Positions 38,162 through 49,840 of a DNA stretch of 64,000 nt are shown one piece after another. Made by a program: the position numbers and the translations under genes. The notes below the pieces were generated by a model that had not been told where the DNA came from, searched no databases, and saw only the letters and a list, made by a program, of their open reading frames with translations. Source of the DNA: Topomyia yanbarensis (lineage: Eukaryota; Arthropoda; Insecta; Diptera; Culicidae). Numbering within the stretch: the stretch's first letter is position 1; the number at the start of each line of letters is the position of its first letter. Location of the stretch: the NCBI RefSeq assembly GCF_030247195.1, contig NC_080672.1:246993209-247057208 (forward strand). Reading direction: 5' to 3'.

Positions 38162-38748
38162 CAGCACACCCGAACAAAGCAAATCAGCTCAACTAATCTT
38201 GTCTCAACATCCTGGATCTGGCAATCAGCCAACCAACATTAAATCGATACAACCGCAGCAGTACCAACAACTCCAAATCCAGCAACAGCCAACAACCCCT
38301 CAAAAAAGGACCACATAGCAATTACTGCTCAAACGAACAACAGGAGTTTACGAATGATGGACGCATCGGAAAACATTTCATCGGTACATTCTGCCTTAAA
38401 ACTTGTCTACGGTTGCCTTCCTGATTTAGAGAAATCGGAGTCAAGCACAAACGTCATATTCCAGCCTTGGTTCCTACCAATTCCTTGCATGAAAATATCA
38501 CTGCCTCCACAGTGCTCGTGATTCCATTCCAGCAGCAGCAAACAATCACTATTCGAGTGCTTATCGCCAACATTTCACAGCAAGCTCAGCAGCAGAACCA
38601 CCTTCAACCATAACATCAGAAAATTAAGATTTCCGGTGCAACCTGGTCAGCAACCGCAATTAGTGCAATAGATCCAAGCCAAATGTAGAAGACCATTGAC
38701 CAACTGCAAAAAAGATAGCAACAGCACATTCAAACATACTATACTGTC
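38162..38748 (+). pseudogene. Gln-rich exon, eroding downstream
   Basis: After TTATTTGCAG the frame reads TPEQSKSAQLILSQHPGSGN, then QPTNIKSIQPQQYQQLQIQ, before a TAG at about 38,316. Beyond it, CAG-rich stretches continue in changing frames (near 38,525-38,620 and 38,690-38,735) with several stops. They look like the rest of a glutamine-rich nuclear protein that has decayed. The run ends where the R1-type element begins (about 38,750). I cannot name the gene. Confidence 0.45.
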
Positions 38749-38750
38749 GA

Positions 38751-40278
38751 CACGACTGGCAAACTGCTTGAGAGGATCATCCTCAACAGGCTAACCCCGT
38801 ACGCGGAAGGTACGGACGGTCTGTCAAGCAACCAGTTTGGCTTTCGGAAGGGTAAGTCCACAGTGGACGCTCTCAACTCAATGATAAATACTGCCGAGAT
38901 AGCGATCCAACGGAAAAGGCGAGGTATTCGATACTGTGCGTAAGTGACACTTGACGTGAAGAACGCATTCAACAGCGCAAGCTGGGATGCCATCGCGCTC
39001 TCGTTACACCGGCTTAGCCTATCGGTGGGTATGTACCGGATCCTGGAAAGTTACTTCCAAAACCGCGTACTGCTATACGAGACCGATGCCGGTCAGAAAA
39101 GGGTTCCGATTACCGCCGGAGTCCCGCAGGGCTCGATCCTAGGCCCGGTGCTATGGAACCTCATGTATGACGGGGTTCTGAGACTGAAGTTCCCTCCTGG
39201 GGTCAAGATCGTCGGCTTTGCCGACGACGTAACCTTGGAAGTCTACGGGGAGTCAATTCCTGAGGTAGAACTAACCGCAGAACACGCGATCAGCACGGTG
39301 GAGGAATGGATGAGCGCGAGAGGCCTGGAGCTCGCTCATCATAAGACGGAGGTAGTTATCGTCAACAACCGCAAGTCGGCACAACATGCAGTTATCTATG
39401 TGGAAGAAGTCGCGATCACTTCACAGCGAAGTCTGAAGTCCCTCGAAGTCATTATAGACGACAAGCTGACCTTCGGCAGCCATGTCGACTATACATGCAA
39501 GAGAGCGTCGACTGCTGTTGCGGCTCTATTGAGAATGATGTCCAACAGCTCAAAGGTGTGCGCCAGTAGACGTAGGTTACTGGCAGGCGTTGCCGTATCT
39601 ATCCTCAGGTACGGCGGACCGTCATGGTCAAGAGCACTAAGGGTAACCAGTTACCTACAGAAACTGGAGAGCACCTACCGCGTGATGTGCCTCAGAGTGA
39701 TATCTGCCTACCGCACGGTATCACACGATGCATCCTGCGTGATAGCGAGCATGATGCCAGACGGGCTGGTCATTCGGGAAGATGAGGAGTGCTTCGAGCT
39801 ACGTGCAAATAGGGGAGCCCGCGAGCGCACCAGGGTGACCTCGGTCGCCAGGTGGCAGCGTGAGTGGGACAACTCCTCGAAAGGTAGGTGGACCCACCGG
39901 CTGATACCTAGCATATCGAGCTGGGTGGGAAGACCCCATGGGGAAGTTCACTTCCACATGACACAATTCCTGTCAGGCCATGGCTGTTTCCGACAGTACC
40001 TCCACAGGTTCGGGCACGCGGAGGTCCCAGTCTGCCCGGACTGCCCAGGTGTAGACGAAACTGCCGAACACATACTGTTCATATGTCATCGGTTCGACGT
40101 CGAAAGAAGAACAATGCTTGACGTCTGTGGCTGGGACACAACTCCTGATACCCTTATTCAGCGGATGTGTCAATCGGTGGAGAAGTGGAACGCAGTCTCG
40201 GCTGCTACCATCCAGATTGCCAGTAGGCTACAGGTAATCTGGCGAACCGAGCAACAGATGACGGGCACGGCTAACTAG
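38751..40278 (+). pseudogene. R1-type reverse transcriptase, C-terminal two thirds
   Basis: The frame begins DTTGKLLERIILNRL (RT region 2), then QFGFRKGKSTVDAL, meets an in-frame TAA at about 38,941, and continues open for 444 codons. That part shows VTLDVKNAFNSASW (first catalytic Asp), AGVPQGSILGPVLWNLMYD (motif B), GFADDVTL (catalytic DD), SLKSLEVIIDDKLTF, and near the C-terminus HMTQFLSGHGCFRQYL, then CPDCPGVDETAEHILFICHRF, the Cys-Cys-His-Cys knuckle typical of R1-clade ORF2. The endonuclease is missing and one stop interrupts it, so this copy is dead. Confidence 0.85.
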
Positions 40279-41110
40279 TGACTGGTTAGCTGGAGCGAAA
40301 AAAGGCCAAGCGCAAAAAAGGGAGTGAATGGTCTGTTCATACCGAGGCAGGTTTGGCGCAGCGACTGGCAACCGCGTAAGGGGTAAACCCAGCCACCCCG
40401 AAGCAAGACAGAAGAGTGAGTGCATAGGCGTATAAGTGGACTGCCTCATGCCAAGACGGGAGGGTCGTAGCGTAGTATGTTGGGACTTAGCTATCGATGC
40501 GTCATGGCGTGGCAGAGGAGTGAAAGTGTGATCATCCAAGTCAGTCTCACACGGCATGTTAAGGGTGAGCACAAAAGTCAGCCTCACATGGTATGGTAGA
40601 GGCTAGCACAAAAGTAAGCCTAGCAAGGAATGAAAAAGGTGAGCACACAAGTCAGCCTCGCATGGTATGTCAGAAGTGGGGCCTAAGAAAAATGTCCCAC
40701 ATGGGATGCCAGGGGGAGTGACAGAGGTACAATAGAGTGGCACGATTGAGAGTGAATCAGATGATAGGGTGAGCACACAAGTCAGCCTCACATGGTATGG
40801 GTGGGACGAGCACAAAAGTAAGCCTAGCAAGGAATGAGTAAGGTGAGCACACAAGTCAGCCTCATACAGGACGTATGTACGCGTGAGTGAGAGTGAATGT
40901 ACATCCATCCCCCCAGAAGTAATACCGAGAGGTAGTTTCTGGGAGGAATGATGGCGGAGCCCAATGGAGTTTAGTCGGTATTAATGGCAGCGTCACCATT
41001 CGAGCCCGACACGCCCCCAGTGCACCCCGTGTGGTAGATTGGACCCTACCAATAGCACGTGTACTGGGCTAGGACGTAAAGGTCTTCTCCATTGTAAAAA
41101 AAATTAAAGG
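40279..41110 (+). repeat. R1 element 3' UTR with about 35-bp direct repeats
   Basis: The phrase GTGAGCACACAAGTCAGCCT with CACATGGTATG recurs near 40,565, 40,641, 40,770 and 40,842, alternating with GAGCACAAAAGTAAGCCTAG and CAAGGAATGA (40,606 and 40,809). The pattern suggests two interleaved repeat types. It ends near CTTCTCCATTGTAAAAAAAA. Confidence 0.75.
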
Positions 41111-42101
41111 GTTGTGTACAGGACACGACCACGGTGACATTAAAAATATAGCTTTTTTATCTATCACACATATCGACACACGTTCTTGTTCACTCGCCTG
41201 TTTTCATATGTTACAATTTGCTATATACCCTCCCCATTAAAACATAATTTATTGAAGGTCTTTTAACGGTAATCTATTAATTAATAAAGTATCTCACTAG
41301 GTGATTGGCATTATTTGGCTGATCCATCTAGTAAAAATAGGCTGGTCTGTCCAGAAAATATATTCAAAAGAAAAGTTCCATATTGAGAGCTGTGATGAGG
41401 AAACCCACGCCCGCCAACGGAAATATACGGATTCTCCATAAAATATGAAATTTCATTTTCCATTTAAATTTTCAATAATGTACTAATGAACTTAAGTAAA
41501 CAATCTTAAGTGTAAGTATTTCTTGATCGATTAGTGGTGGAAAAATGAAATTATTTGATAAATTACATTGTTATGCAACGTTCGCACTACCAGTTAAAAC
41601 GGGTTTTTATGCTATCTTGGTGACATTTTTCTTGTTGCTAATTATTAAAACGTGTTATAACTCTGTAGTGTAAACATTGTATTATTAAACCAATTCTGCA
41701 GCGTTTTATGTTATATAGGTGTTTTATGTGGTAATAGGACTGACATAATTATATCTTCAGTACAGCGGTTTGTTTCATAATTTAAAACAGATTTATTTTA
41801 AAATTTAAATTAGTATACCCAACCGTATTTGTTGTATACCTTAAAACGCAATTAGAACTGTGTTTTAAATACATAGGGTAGGACAGATATTCTGACTGGT
41901 TTAACTGGGAAAACAATTTTAAGTCCAGTAACGCTTAAGACATGGCTTGAATTTGAATCGAAAAAGAACACCCGCTTCAACTGCTGCTGGGACGGTAAGT
42001 TCTGTTTTAAAATTTTCCGTTGTGTGCAGTACGAAACAAAAGTGTTTGAAATTAGAAAACAAAAGGTTCTGCTGGGAATGTGATTGTTTCCGATGCAATT
42101 A
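41111..42101. other. No gene seen
   Basis: AT-rich DNA. A short frame near 41,947-42,000 (RKRTPASTAAGT) ends at a good GTAAGT, but no matching exon was found. Confidence 0.3.
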
Positions 42102-42218
42102 CACTCAGATTTTTCACGCAGGGGATACAGGCCGTGTAAATGAAAACCGCGTAAATTTAAAAAAAAAGCGTGGATGAAAACCGCGTAAATTTCAAAATCC
42201 GCGTAAAAAACCTGAGTG
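42102..42218. mobile_element. TA-TSD MITE CACTCAGATTTTTCACGC, 117 bp
   Basis: Ends CACTCAGATTTTTCACGC and GCGTAAAAAACCTGAGTG, with TA on both sides. Inside, AACCGCGTAAATTT is repeated (42,150 and 42,179). Such ends with CCGCGTAAAT subterminal repeats suggest a Tc1/mariner-type MITE. Confidence 0.8.
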
Positions 42219-43314
42219 TACTCTCCTATATAAAATACTACGCTGCTGAACAGTGCAATAACTACAGAAGCACGTTGTCAGATGCCTTACTGATAAAAAA
42301 CATATAACCGAAATATGAAACATGAAAACCAATTGGCTCTTTACCCTACGCATGCATAAAAAAAAATATATTTTTTTCAAACGCAACACTCTTAAGCAGC
42401 ACACACCGTATTGAATTAAATCCAAACCACCCCGCCCACCCACTTTGCAAACCATTCTGTGACACCATGCTGGTACCCGACAAATCCGCACACGGCCACC
42501 GCTGCCGAAAATGCATAGCGTCTACCGCTTATTGTAGTGCCCAGACGCTGCAGCCATGATCTTACCCATTCGACATAAGAACAAAAACTGATTCAAACGG
42601 GTACGCGTCACCTCTATTTATAAACTAACCGTATATGGTTTAGTCACTTAGGTGCGAGTGTGTGCAAATGCCAACGTTACCGAAAATCGATAGCGCTTAT
42701 TGCATCGCCCGGAGACGACGTTGCTCGTGTGAGATAAGAGCAACAACTGATTTAAACGGACATGCGTTGCTTCTATTTATGACTTTTCGTGTTTCATTGA
42801 GCAACTAAGCTGCCCTCTTTTGACGGCTGTGTCTGAGAAATCTGCCTCACGAATGGTATTTTTCCCGTTTTTTGTGAACTTTTTAATTTTACCAATTTCC
42901 AAAAGTCTACTTTTATTGGGGAGATATTAAATTATTACCAATATTTAAGTTAGGTGTTTCTGAATCGGTTGGTGTATGAATGATTAAAATCCATCTAGTA
43001 ATATTGGAGTTATAAGCGTGCAAACCTTACATAGTTTCGTTACATGGGAGATAGTTTAGATTTTAGAATGACACCTAGCCCCAGATAGTGGAGTAAGACA
43101 TTTTTAATGTCAAAATACTGTACCATGCGGTGTGCAGGAGGACTTTTTTATTCAGTTGGTGCGGCAAGGTGAGACATTTTTATTTCGAAAGGATCAGTAC
43201 CGTGTTTAGTACATTGTAATGTAATACCCTATTCTTCTTTAAAAAGCTCGAGTTCACTCATTTACGGATATTTTTTATTATGATTTTTTTTCAGATCGAA
43301 CACCAACAACATAA
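42219..43314. other. Diverged direct duplication with TATA-like boxes; no gene
   Basis: A module of about 150 bp occurs twice (about 42,500-42,625 and 42,690-42,785). Both copies have TAGCG..CTTATTG, GACATAAGA/GAGATAAGA, AACTGATT(C/T)AAACGG and CTCTATTTATA / TTCTATTTATGA in the same order. It could be a duplicated promoter region or an old tandem repeat. The rest is featureless. Confidence 0.45.
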
Positions 43315-43406
43315 TATCATGGTAATCACCCAGCAAGAGAACGCAGTGATAATGGACCAACAGAAAACACAACATCAAGATGCTCGGAAAGGACTTTCTC
43401 TTTCGG
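43315..43406 (+). pseudogene. Gln-rich exon-like fragment
   Basis: After TTTTTTTCAG and ATCGAACACCAACAAC the frame reads EHQQHNIMVITQQENAVI, then MDQQKTQHQDARKGLSLS, ending at the donor TCG|GTATGT. The glutamine-rich content and orientation match 38162-38748, so it may be a later exon of that gene separated by the R1 insertion. The link is inference. Confidence 0.35.
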
Positions 43407-43719
43407 TATGTATTTACCAGTAGCATCCCTCCTCCAAACATTCCTTTGCATATCTAAATGTCTTTATCAATTCACAGAACAAACATAATGGTACGTCATG
43501 TTCAATCGGCTAACCGTTTGGAATAAGCGCTCATCATCGGTTTCATGGCAGGGAAGTGAGCAGGCAAAAGAAGGCATCGTTTTTTCCGCAAGGTCGCTCT
43601 GGTCAAAATTTCAGCGAATTGCAAGAAATAAACCACCTGAGGGACAGTACCCGTGCTGATTCAGGACGATTTCCCATACTTTGTACCTTGCTATTGAATT
43701 TTAATACCCGATCGAAACG

Positions 43720-45546
43720 ATGGCAAGCGCTGCCGATAACTGGGTCAAAAAGACGACGGATCAAGAAATTTCTGCACTCGGTAAGTGTTTTTTTGTTATA
43801 ACCTATTTTTGAAGCGATCATTGGGATGGGATTTGAATTTTTCTTTTTAATACAAATAGGTTAGCGAACTGAGTACATATCAAAGGATTCAGAGCCGGCG
43901 GCTTGCAGTCCAGAGAAAGAGAAAAACCTAGTCCACCGGCAGTAGAACCAAAGATGCACCTGATGTTTGGAGTTCGGTATCTACGGAAATTCTGACTCTA
44001 GCAGCTCCTGAAGAAAAACAAACTGCAAGAGAAAATGGAGAAACAGCTTCCTCCGCGGAAGATGCAGAGTCATTCAAGTAAGTCGAAATCTGCAGAAAAT
44101 TTTGATTAGGACATAAGGAACATTGAGAGCCTCTCTTTGTTTACTTTCTCTTTCGATTATTATGACGTCACTATAACATTTTGCACTAATTTTCCAGTAC
44201 ATAGCCGATGGTTTTTACTAAAATATTAGGCAAAGAGTTGAGTACTAAATATTGAAACGACCGAGTTATAAACAGAAGAGAAAGACCCCAAAGAGAATCT
44301 CATTGTTGCTTACGTCCTATTCTAAATTTTCTCCCGAAATATTTAGTATCAGCTTTAAAATTATCCATGACTAATCTTTTAGCCCGGCGGATGCAAGTTT
44401 GCTAATGTTCGCTAAGGTCTAGTAGAATCAAAGCTGGATTTGGAGGTGCAGCGGAAGGATTCTTCTTCGCCGGGTGGTTGGTTAAAACTTTCGAAGCTTT
44501 GCACATGAAGCCGGAATTACTTCAGGGAGTCTATGCGATGGGTTTCAACGCCCCTTCCAAGATTCAGGAGATGACTCTACCTACTTTGTTGGCCGGTCCG
44601 CCACGGAATATAATCGCCCAGAGTCAGTCGGGAACAGCAAAAACCGCTGCCTTCGTGCTGGCAATGCTCAGTTGAGTCCATCAGTTAAAAAACTATCTGC
44701 AGGTGATTTGCCTTTCCCCCACGTATGAGCTGGCAATTCAGAAGGGGGAAGTAGCTGCCAAAATGGCCAAGTTTTGTCCGGAAATCAAACTTCCTTACGC
44801 CGTTCGCGGGGAGTAGACCGTCAAAGGGGCGAAGCTGACTAATCATATCATCATCGGAACACCCGGCAAGCTAATGGACTGGGGTATAAAGTTCAGGACG
44901 TATGACCTAGTTTTCCCTTTTTGTACTGGACGAAGCGGGTGTTATTGTCGGTGTTCTTCTTGGCCACGTACGAGCGCGAGGTGATGGAGTTTGCTGAGTA
45001 CATCGTACCCAATCCGATCGTCATTCGGCAGGCGCGGGAGCAAGAATCACTCGATAACATCAAACAGTACTACGTCAAGTTCCGCAACCAGGACGAGAAA
45101 TTGTGTGATTACCGTGAGACAAGCGATCATTTTCTGTCATATGCTGTATAGGACAGTTGTAAACTCCAAGTAAACTTATTTTCAGAACTGTTAATCGATC
45201 AAAACAGGTACGCAAAACGGCCGGTTGGTTGACCGGCAGGATGTCCCAGAATGGTCACTCGGTAGCGGTACTGTCCGGTGATCTAACGGTGGAGCAACGG
45301 TTGGACGCTCTGGATCGATTCCGAACCGGACTAGAGAAGGTACAGATTATAACGAACGTTTTGTCTAGGGGTAAGTTCCACCACTTGATTCTGGCTACAG
45401 CACTAGGTTACGGAGAGATTCTTTCGTCTTAGGTATCGACGTCGAACAGGTGACCATTGTCGTCAACTTCGACCTTCCGATGGATCAGCAGGGACGAGCC
45501 GATTGCGAAACGTATCTACATCGAATTAGACGCACCGGTGGATTCG
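43720..45546 (+). pseudogene. DDX19/Dbp80 DEAD-box helicase pseudogene, exons 1 to penultimate
   Basis: DDX19/Dbp5 (fly Dbp80) remodels mRNPs at the nuclear pore during mRNA export. Exon 1 (43720-43780) begins MASAADNWVKKTTDQEI and ends at GTAAGT. Exon 2 (43860-44077) is acidic and ends ...AEDAESF. Exon 3 starts at 44383 in the correct phase with PADASLLM, then VESKLDLEVQRKD and VKTFEALHMKPELLQGVYAM, motif I as SQSGTAKT (a Gly lost from GTGKT), HIIIGTPGKLMDW and VLDEA. Later come FLATYEREVMEFAEYIVPN, AIIFCHM, GHSVAVLSGDLTVEQRLDAL, a 62-bp intron (45371-45432), and [19 protein letters not shown] to [10 protein letters not shown]. Stops (for example 44,673), frameshifts and a deletion after motif II show it is dead. 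Retained introns mean it is a duplicated, not processed, copy. Confidence 0.92.
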
Positions 45547-46165
45547 GTAAGTGTGACTCATTCTTGTGGTCCTATAGATTGTATTTCTTCCCACTTCTTT
45601 AGACTATCAGCACCGGGCGTGAGTATAAGCAATTTACCAACCGTCATCATAACACGACACCGCACCGGCGGTTGGTAAACAGGTTGGGAAATGGAAACTT
45701 ATCGTTTCGGTTTACAGCGAGTGTCTATATTTGGTAACTTCTTCCAACCGACGCCAACGTTGCTATTCGCAGAAAGGAGGTAAAACAAAGGAAAATGTAA
45801 AAAATAGGATCTCGCGATAAATGTTATGCAGAAGTGTTCTGCGTGAATTTTGATTCGACTCGTGAAAGATTTTTATTTTAAATAAAATTATGGATTGAGC
45901 TCAATAAATAAAACTATCGGTTGTGAGACAATAAATTATTTGATTGAATTCAATACCATTTTTTTTAAAGTTTACAGAAATTAAAACAATTATTGAAATT
46001 AAAAGTTTATTGTAACTTTAATGAAAATATACTTTCAAACCTCGATTCACACCAATTATTTTGTCGTTTGATACAATGAACAGCATTTGTTTGTATTCAA
46101 TTACCCACAGTTTTGATTATGCTGTATGTTTTCTGCGTGGAAGTAAAAATTAGTGCATCTAAGCA

Positions 46166-46369
46166 GCTCGGATTGAACTGGAAGATGTAGCATTATGTCA
46201 AGCTGGGCATGATGTGTCCCAGGATCCGATTGATGGGATGCTAGCAAGAAGCGGAATTTCATTGGCTTTGAAGCTTGTAAAAGCCCGAAAATTTTTATAT
46301 GTGGAGGCCAATACGAAAGCTAATGATAGTGTCCAACGACAATCGAAACTCGCTGCGAACAAATGGTGA
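46166..46369 (+). CDS. Unrecognised open coding-like fragment
   Basis: After a CTAAGCAG acceptor-like site a frame without ATG runs 67 codons. It reads ARIELEDVALCQAGHDVSQD, PIDGMLARSGISLALKLVKA and RKFLYVEANTKANDSVQRQ, to a TGA. The composition is protein-like and non-repetitive. I do not know the family. It may be an exon of a gene, or of an element, captured in this repeat-filled stretch. Confidence 0.3.
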   Translation, partial: ARIELEDVALCQAGHDVSQDPIDGMLARSGISLALKLVKARKFLYVEANTKANDSVQRQSKLAANKW

Positions 46370-46587
46370 TGATTCTGGGGACTGTGGAAACTAAGCTTCG
46401 AGAAGAAAGAAAATGCGTGTATTTTTCTCGCGCAAAGTTTTTAATTCAGGACCAGTAGTAAAAATTTGCATTTAATTGCTAATAGGTACGCATGGCAGGA
46501 CACAGATCACACCTGTTACACCATCACCATCTCATTTCATCCGGTGGTTCATCATATTTTCGAGGGATAATATTGTGTTGTGGTGTA

Positions 46588-46864
46588 CAGTCGTGATTCG
46601 CTGGTTGGACACTTTTTAACTGGATTGCTTTTAGTTGGACCTCCGCTAGTTGGACCATTGTCCAACTAAAAAGCATCTGAACGTCAAAATCTCGTGCCAA
46701 ATTTACTTTGACAATCAATCTGACAATATTTAGAGATAAGAACAGATGCATTTACACTGCCAACATCTTCTTTGGAGAGTTTTTGACATTTGTCAGTCGG
46801 TCCAACTAGCGAATCAAATTGGTTAGTTGGACAAGGCTGTGGCCCAACCAGCGAATCACGACTG
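46588..46864. mobile_element. pogo/Tigger-like MITE, 277 bp, TSD TA
   Basis: Ends CAGTCGTGATTCGCTGGTTG and CAACCAGCGAATCACGACTG are perfect inverses, with TA on each side. TTGGAC and GTCCAACTA recur inside as subterminal repeats. CAGTC starts with TA duplication are usual for pogo-type elements. It interrupts the repeat-unit copy: TGGTGTA|...|TATACTA versus GTGGTGTATAGTGAAATG at 430. Confidence 0.87.
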
Positions 46865-48334
46865 TATACTACCCAAGATCGCTTATTTGCCCCGTTTTCT
46901 ATGGGATTTCCTATCTTCATGGGACTGACTTGCGATCATAGGCAGTATAGTGAAATGCATGAACGTGAATGCACTTGGAATTCAATTCACTTAGTCTGTA
47001 AATAAGGGGAGGGCGGGAGTAGACGGGGTTTGGTGGTTGTACTTAACTTATAAAAATGATATTTTTAATACATTTTAACATTTCTAATATTGTTCTTAGA
47101 AACAGTAACACGAAATGTAATTAACTTTATAATTTATTGTTGGGCAATGAAATTGCTTGTTTCAAGACGTTTATTATAAATTTACTAGAAGTATTCCGCG
47201 TCGAACAATGTGGAAATGTCCTATAATTCTAGGATAGCCACTTTTGTTAATTCGTTGCAATAGTTTTTGACTTACTCCGACAATTTTGTGCAAACTGTGG
47301 ATACATGGATGTGGATTTGATGACCAATTTGGTAAGCAGCGAAATTTGGCACTACCCCGCAGGACCGTTGTTTGAAAACAAGATTCCGTGTTATGTCATT
47401 TGCCATACTGATAAATTGGAATCAAATTTATAAATTTTGAGCAATAACTCATTATTTGATTCTATCTTTGGAATTACCGTATCGACGACAAAATGTTGAA
47501 TTCACCAATACCAATTTGCTCCAGGGTACGCACTTAATGTTTATTTCTTGAAGTAGATGTAGTTGTAGTTAGTATTTCAGCTCCAGCGATACAACCGATT
47601 GTAATTAGAATTAGTTGTGTTATTGGCGCCGGAATACTACACAGTTAAGCTTTTTCGGGAAATCGGCCGGAATACGAATTACGATACGAATTAGAACCAA
47701 CCAGAGTTTCCGATTGAACTTTACTTTACCCATAGGTGCACGCAAAATTCATATATCGATTACTGGAAGCCTATTGGCCGATAGTAGCGCCGGCTAGCGG
47801 CTACTTGTTGCCAAAGGCCTTGTTTATGTTATAAAGGCTCGCACAGAGTGAACCCAAATCTACCTATCGAACAGTCAGATGGCTACCTATCGTGCAAAGT
47901 AAACAAATATTCTTCTTTCGGAGAACATGCAAGAAATGTATTAGTTAGTTAATATCATGGCGAAATATTTCAATCGTCGAAACAAGACACTGTATTCAGT
48001 TTATTATGCTTTTTTGTAACAATGTAAAATAAATTACATGGAATAGTATCAAGAATAAAGTGCTATAAGCCACAAAACAGTGGGTTTTCAATTCACTCCA
48101 TATTAATTTATTGTGTAACTCGGTTGAAGTCACTCAAAATTACAGCAAAAATTATGGGTGCCAGAAACAAAGAAGATGTCATCATTTTAGGCAGCGTTGC
48201 GCAGTCCTCTGTACGGGACTCTATAATACCACAGACACTAATTGTTGTTTGCTTAAAAAAGATAGTTATATGTTTTACACATACAATCTGAATTGGATGT
48301 CATTTATTAATAGCAAAAGTAAAATTACTTTTGG

Positions 48335-48515
48335 TATGGGTCAAAATCCACATTGAGGGGAAATTCCGGAGAAACTATTGTTGGCTCAGCGCAATTCACA
48401 GCAGTCACGAAAGAGTTGACGATACTCCTTTTGTTCACGAGCACTAGATGTGTTTGGTGAATATTGGTTTGGAACTTCCTCTCAACGTGAATTTTGATAA
48501 TTGTCTTTTAAGCAC
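48335..48515. repeat. Foldback segment within the unit copy
   Basis: TCAAAATCCACATTGAGGGG and CCTCTCAACGTGAATTTTGA are inverted around a GGCTCAGCGCAATTCACAGC core. The arms resemble the CTGTCAAAATCCACTTTGAA arms of the 26155 family, suggesting a distant relationship. Confidence 0.5.
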
Positions 48516-49840
48516 AAATCTCCGATCAACATGGGGAACGTGCTATTTGAACCAGTCGCTACTGATTCCTGATTCTAGTTCTAGGTTAGTTAGATGAGAT
48601 ATGATTACTATAACAACGTGCTCCATGTATCAACCTAGGCAAAAACGCATTTTACGCAAGTAAATATTATTATTGAATCCACACATAAAATACCATCACT
48701 TAATTATTTTTGTTTTACTGTATACTGTTCTGCCCAAGTTGTACAGTAATGTTTTCATTTCGAATGGTTACAGTCCAGCGTACCAAGTATTCATGAATAA
48801 GCCCACTATTCTGCGATTCAAAATTGCCTTTGAATATACTTAAAACCCAGATATGTTTACCCGGCTATGCTGTATACAATATGACCCCAGCTGATGGACA
48901 TTTGGGCTACAAAATTTATGTAAAAATCAGTGTAAACGTCTATTACCTGGGGTATGGCAGTATTCTCACATACATTAACACGCAATTTTTCTCCCATCCG
49001 AATATATTTGACTGCAGCGTCTGAAGGACGTACGTCAGATGGCTTCCGTATAATTTGGTAAAACCCAACTTTCTCTGGCTTTTCAATATAATATTAGCTC
49101 CTCTTCAAAGGCTTCGAAATACATAAAAACGAAAGCGTATTCGAAACTGATCGTTCGTATAAACTGTTTCCGCAAAACAATCGTTGAATGGTCGTAAAGG
49201 TTCCTTCTCTGCAAGTTTGTTTGTAATATCTAGCATGAGATCCTTTTCATTACACTCCTGATTCAGAGCGGCCGTAGTATGTGCTACAGACAATAACTTC
49301 TGGGTAAACATTATTTATTAGAATTCGTTGTCCGTTCCGAACCCATAACATTTCTTAGAATTTTTATTACATAGAGAATTTTAGCATATTTGAACAAAAA
49401 ATGTCTTACAATGTTTATTGCTTCAAACGGCAAAATTAATGGTATGAGCATTTTTTTCATTGAAACAATAATTAACTTTTAATCTCAATAAACATTTCCA
49501 GTTTGAATAATTTTACAATCATTGCAATAAAATATTTTTAGAAAAGAGAACGATGTTTGTTACTAAAATGGTTTTATTGAATTCAATAAATAAATGTATT
49601 TTCTTTCTAGCAATATTTTTTTCACTGAATAAAGTCCATATCATTAAAAAACGATTATTTTATTGCATGATTGCAAAAAAGTGTAACGTTGCTATAATAA
49701 CAACTACCGGTGTAAAAACAGATTATTATTTTGGAAACCTATTTACCAACGACCGGTGCGAAAACGGGTGCCTAAATAAAATATTATCGTTTAGCGTAAT
49801 CAAAATACACACGCATTTGCTTACGCACCGGTGCTGATAG

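Larger units (their letters stand above)
38751..41110 (+). mobile_element. R1-clade non-LTR retrotransposon, 5'-truncated
   Basis: GC-richer than its surroundings. It starts abruptly inside the RT domain and ends with a long 3' UTR of about 830 bp built from direct repeats, then GTAAAAAAAATTAAA. Its protein is of the R1 type, with RT followed by a C-terminal zinc knuckle. It sits in the Gln-rich gene relic. The exact 3' end and TSD could not be fixed. Confidence 0.75.
46540..49150 (+). repeat. Diverged, older copy of the 3.1-kb unit
   Basis: Aligns block by block with 388-3120, for example GTGGTTCATCATATTTTCG, CAGTAACACGAAATG, GAAGTAGATGTAGTTGTAG, CCCAAGTTGTACAGTAATG and GCTTCGAAATACA. It lacks the family A MITE (empty site about 47,060-47,100) and the (TA)n tract (about 49,140), and has its own MITE (46588-46864). 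It is therefore a paralogue that preserves the older state. Confidence 0.85.
45547..49840 (+). other. TE-swollen last intron of the DDX19 pseudogene
   Basis: Begins with a good donor (TTCG|GTAAGT) and ends just before the last exon. It contains an unexplained coding-like frame (46,166), a pogo-type MITE (46,588) and a diverged copy of the 3.1-kb unit (46,540-49,150). AT-rich DNA with ends like CTGCGTG lies near 45,840 and 46,130. Confidence 0.6.

Noticed and set aside
40228..40908. Minus-strand frames of 119 and 101 codons
   Set aside because: They fall in the repeated 3' UTR of the R1-type element and have repeat-derived composition.
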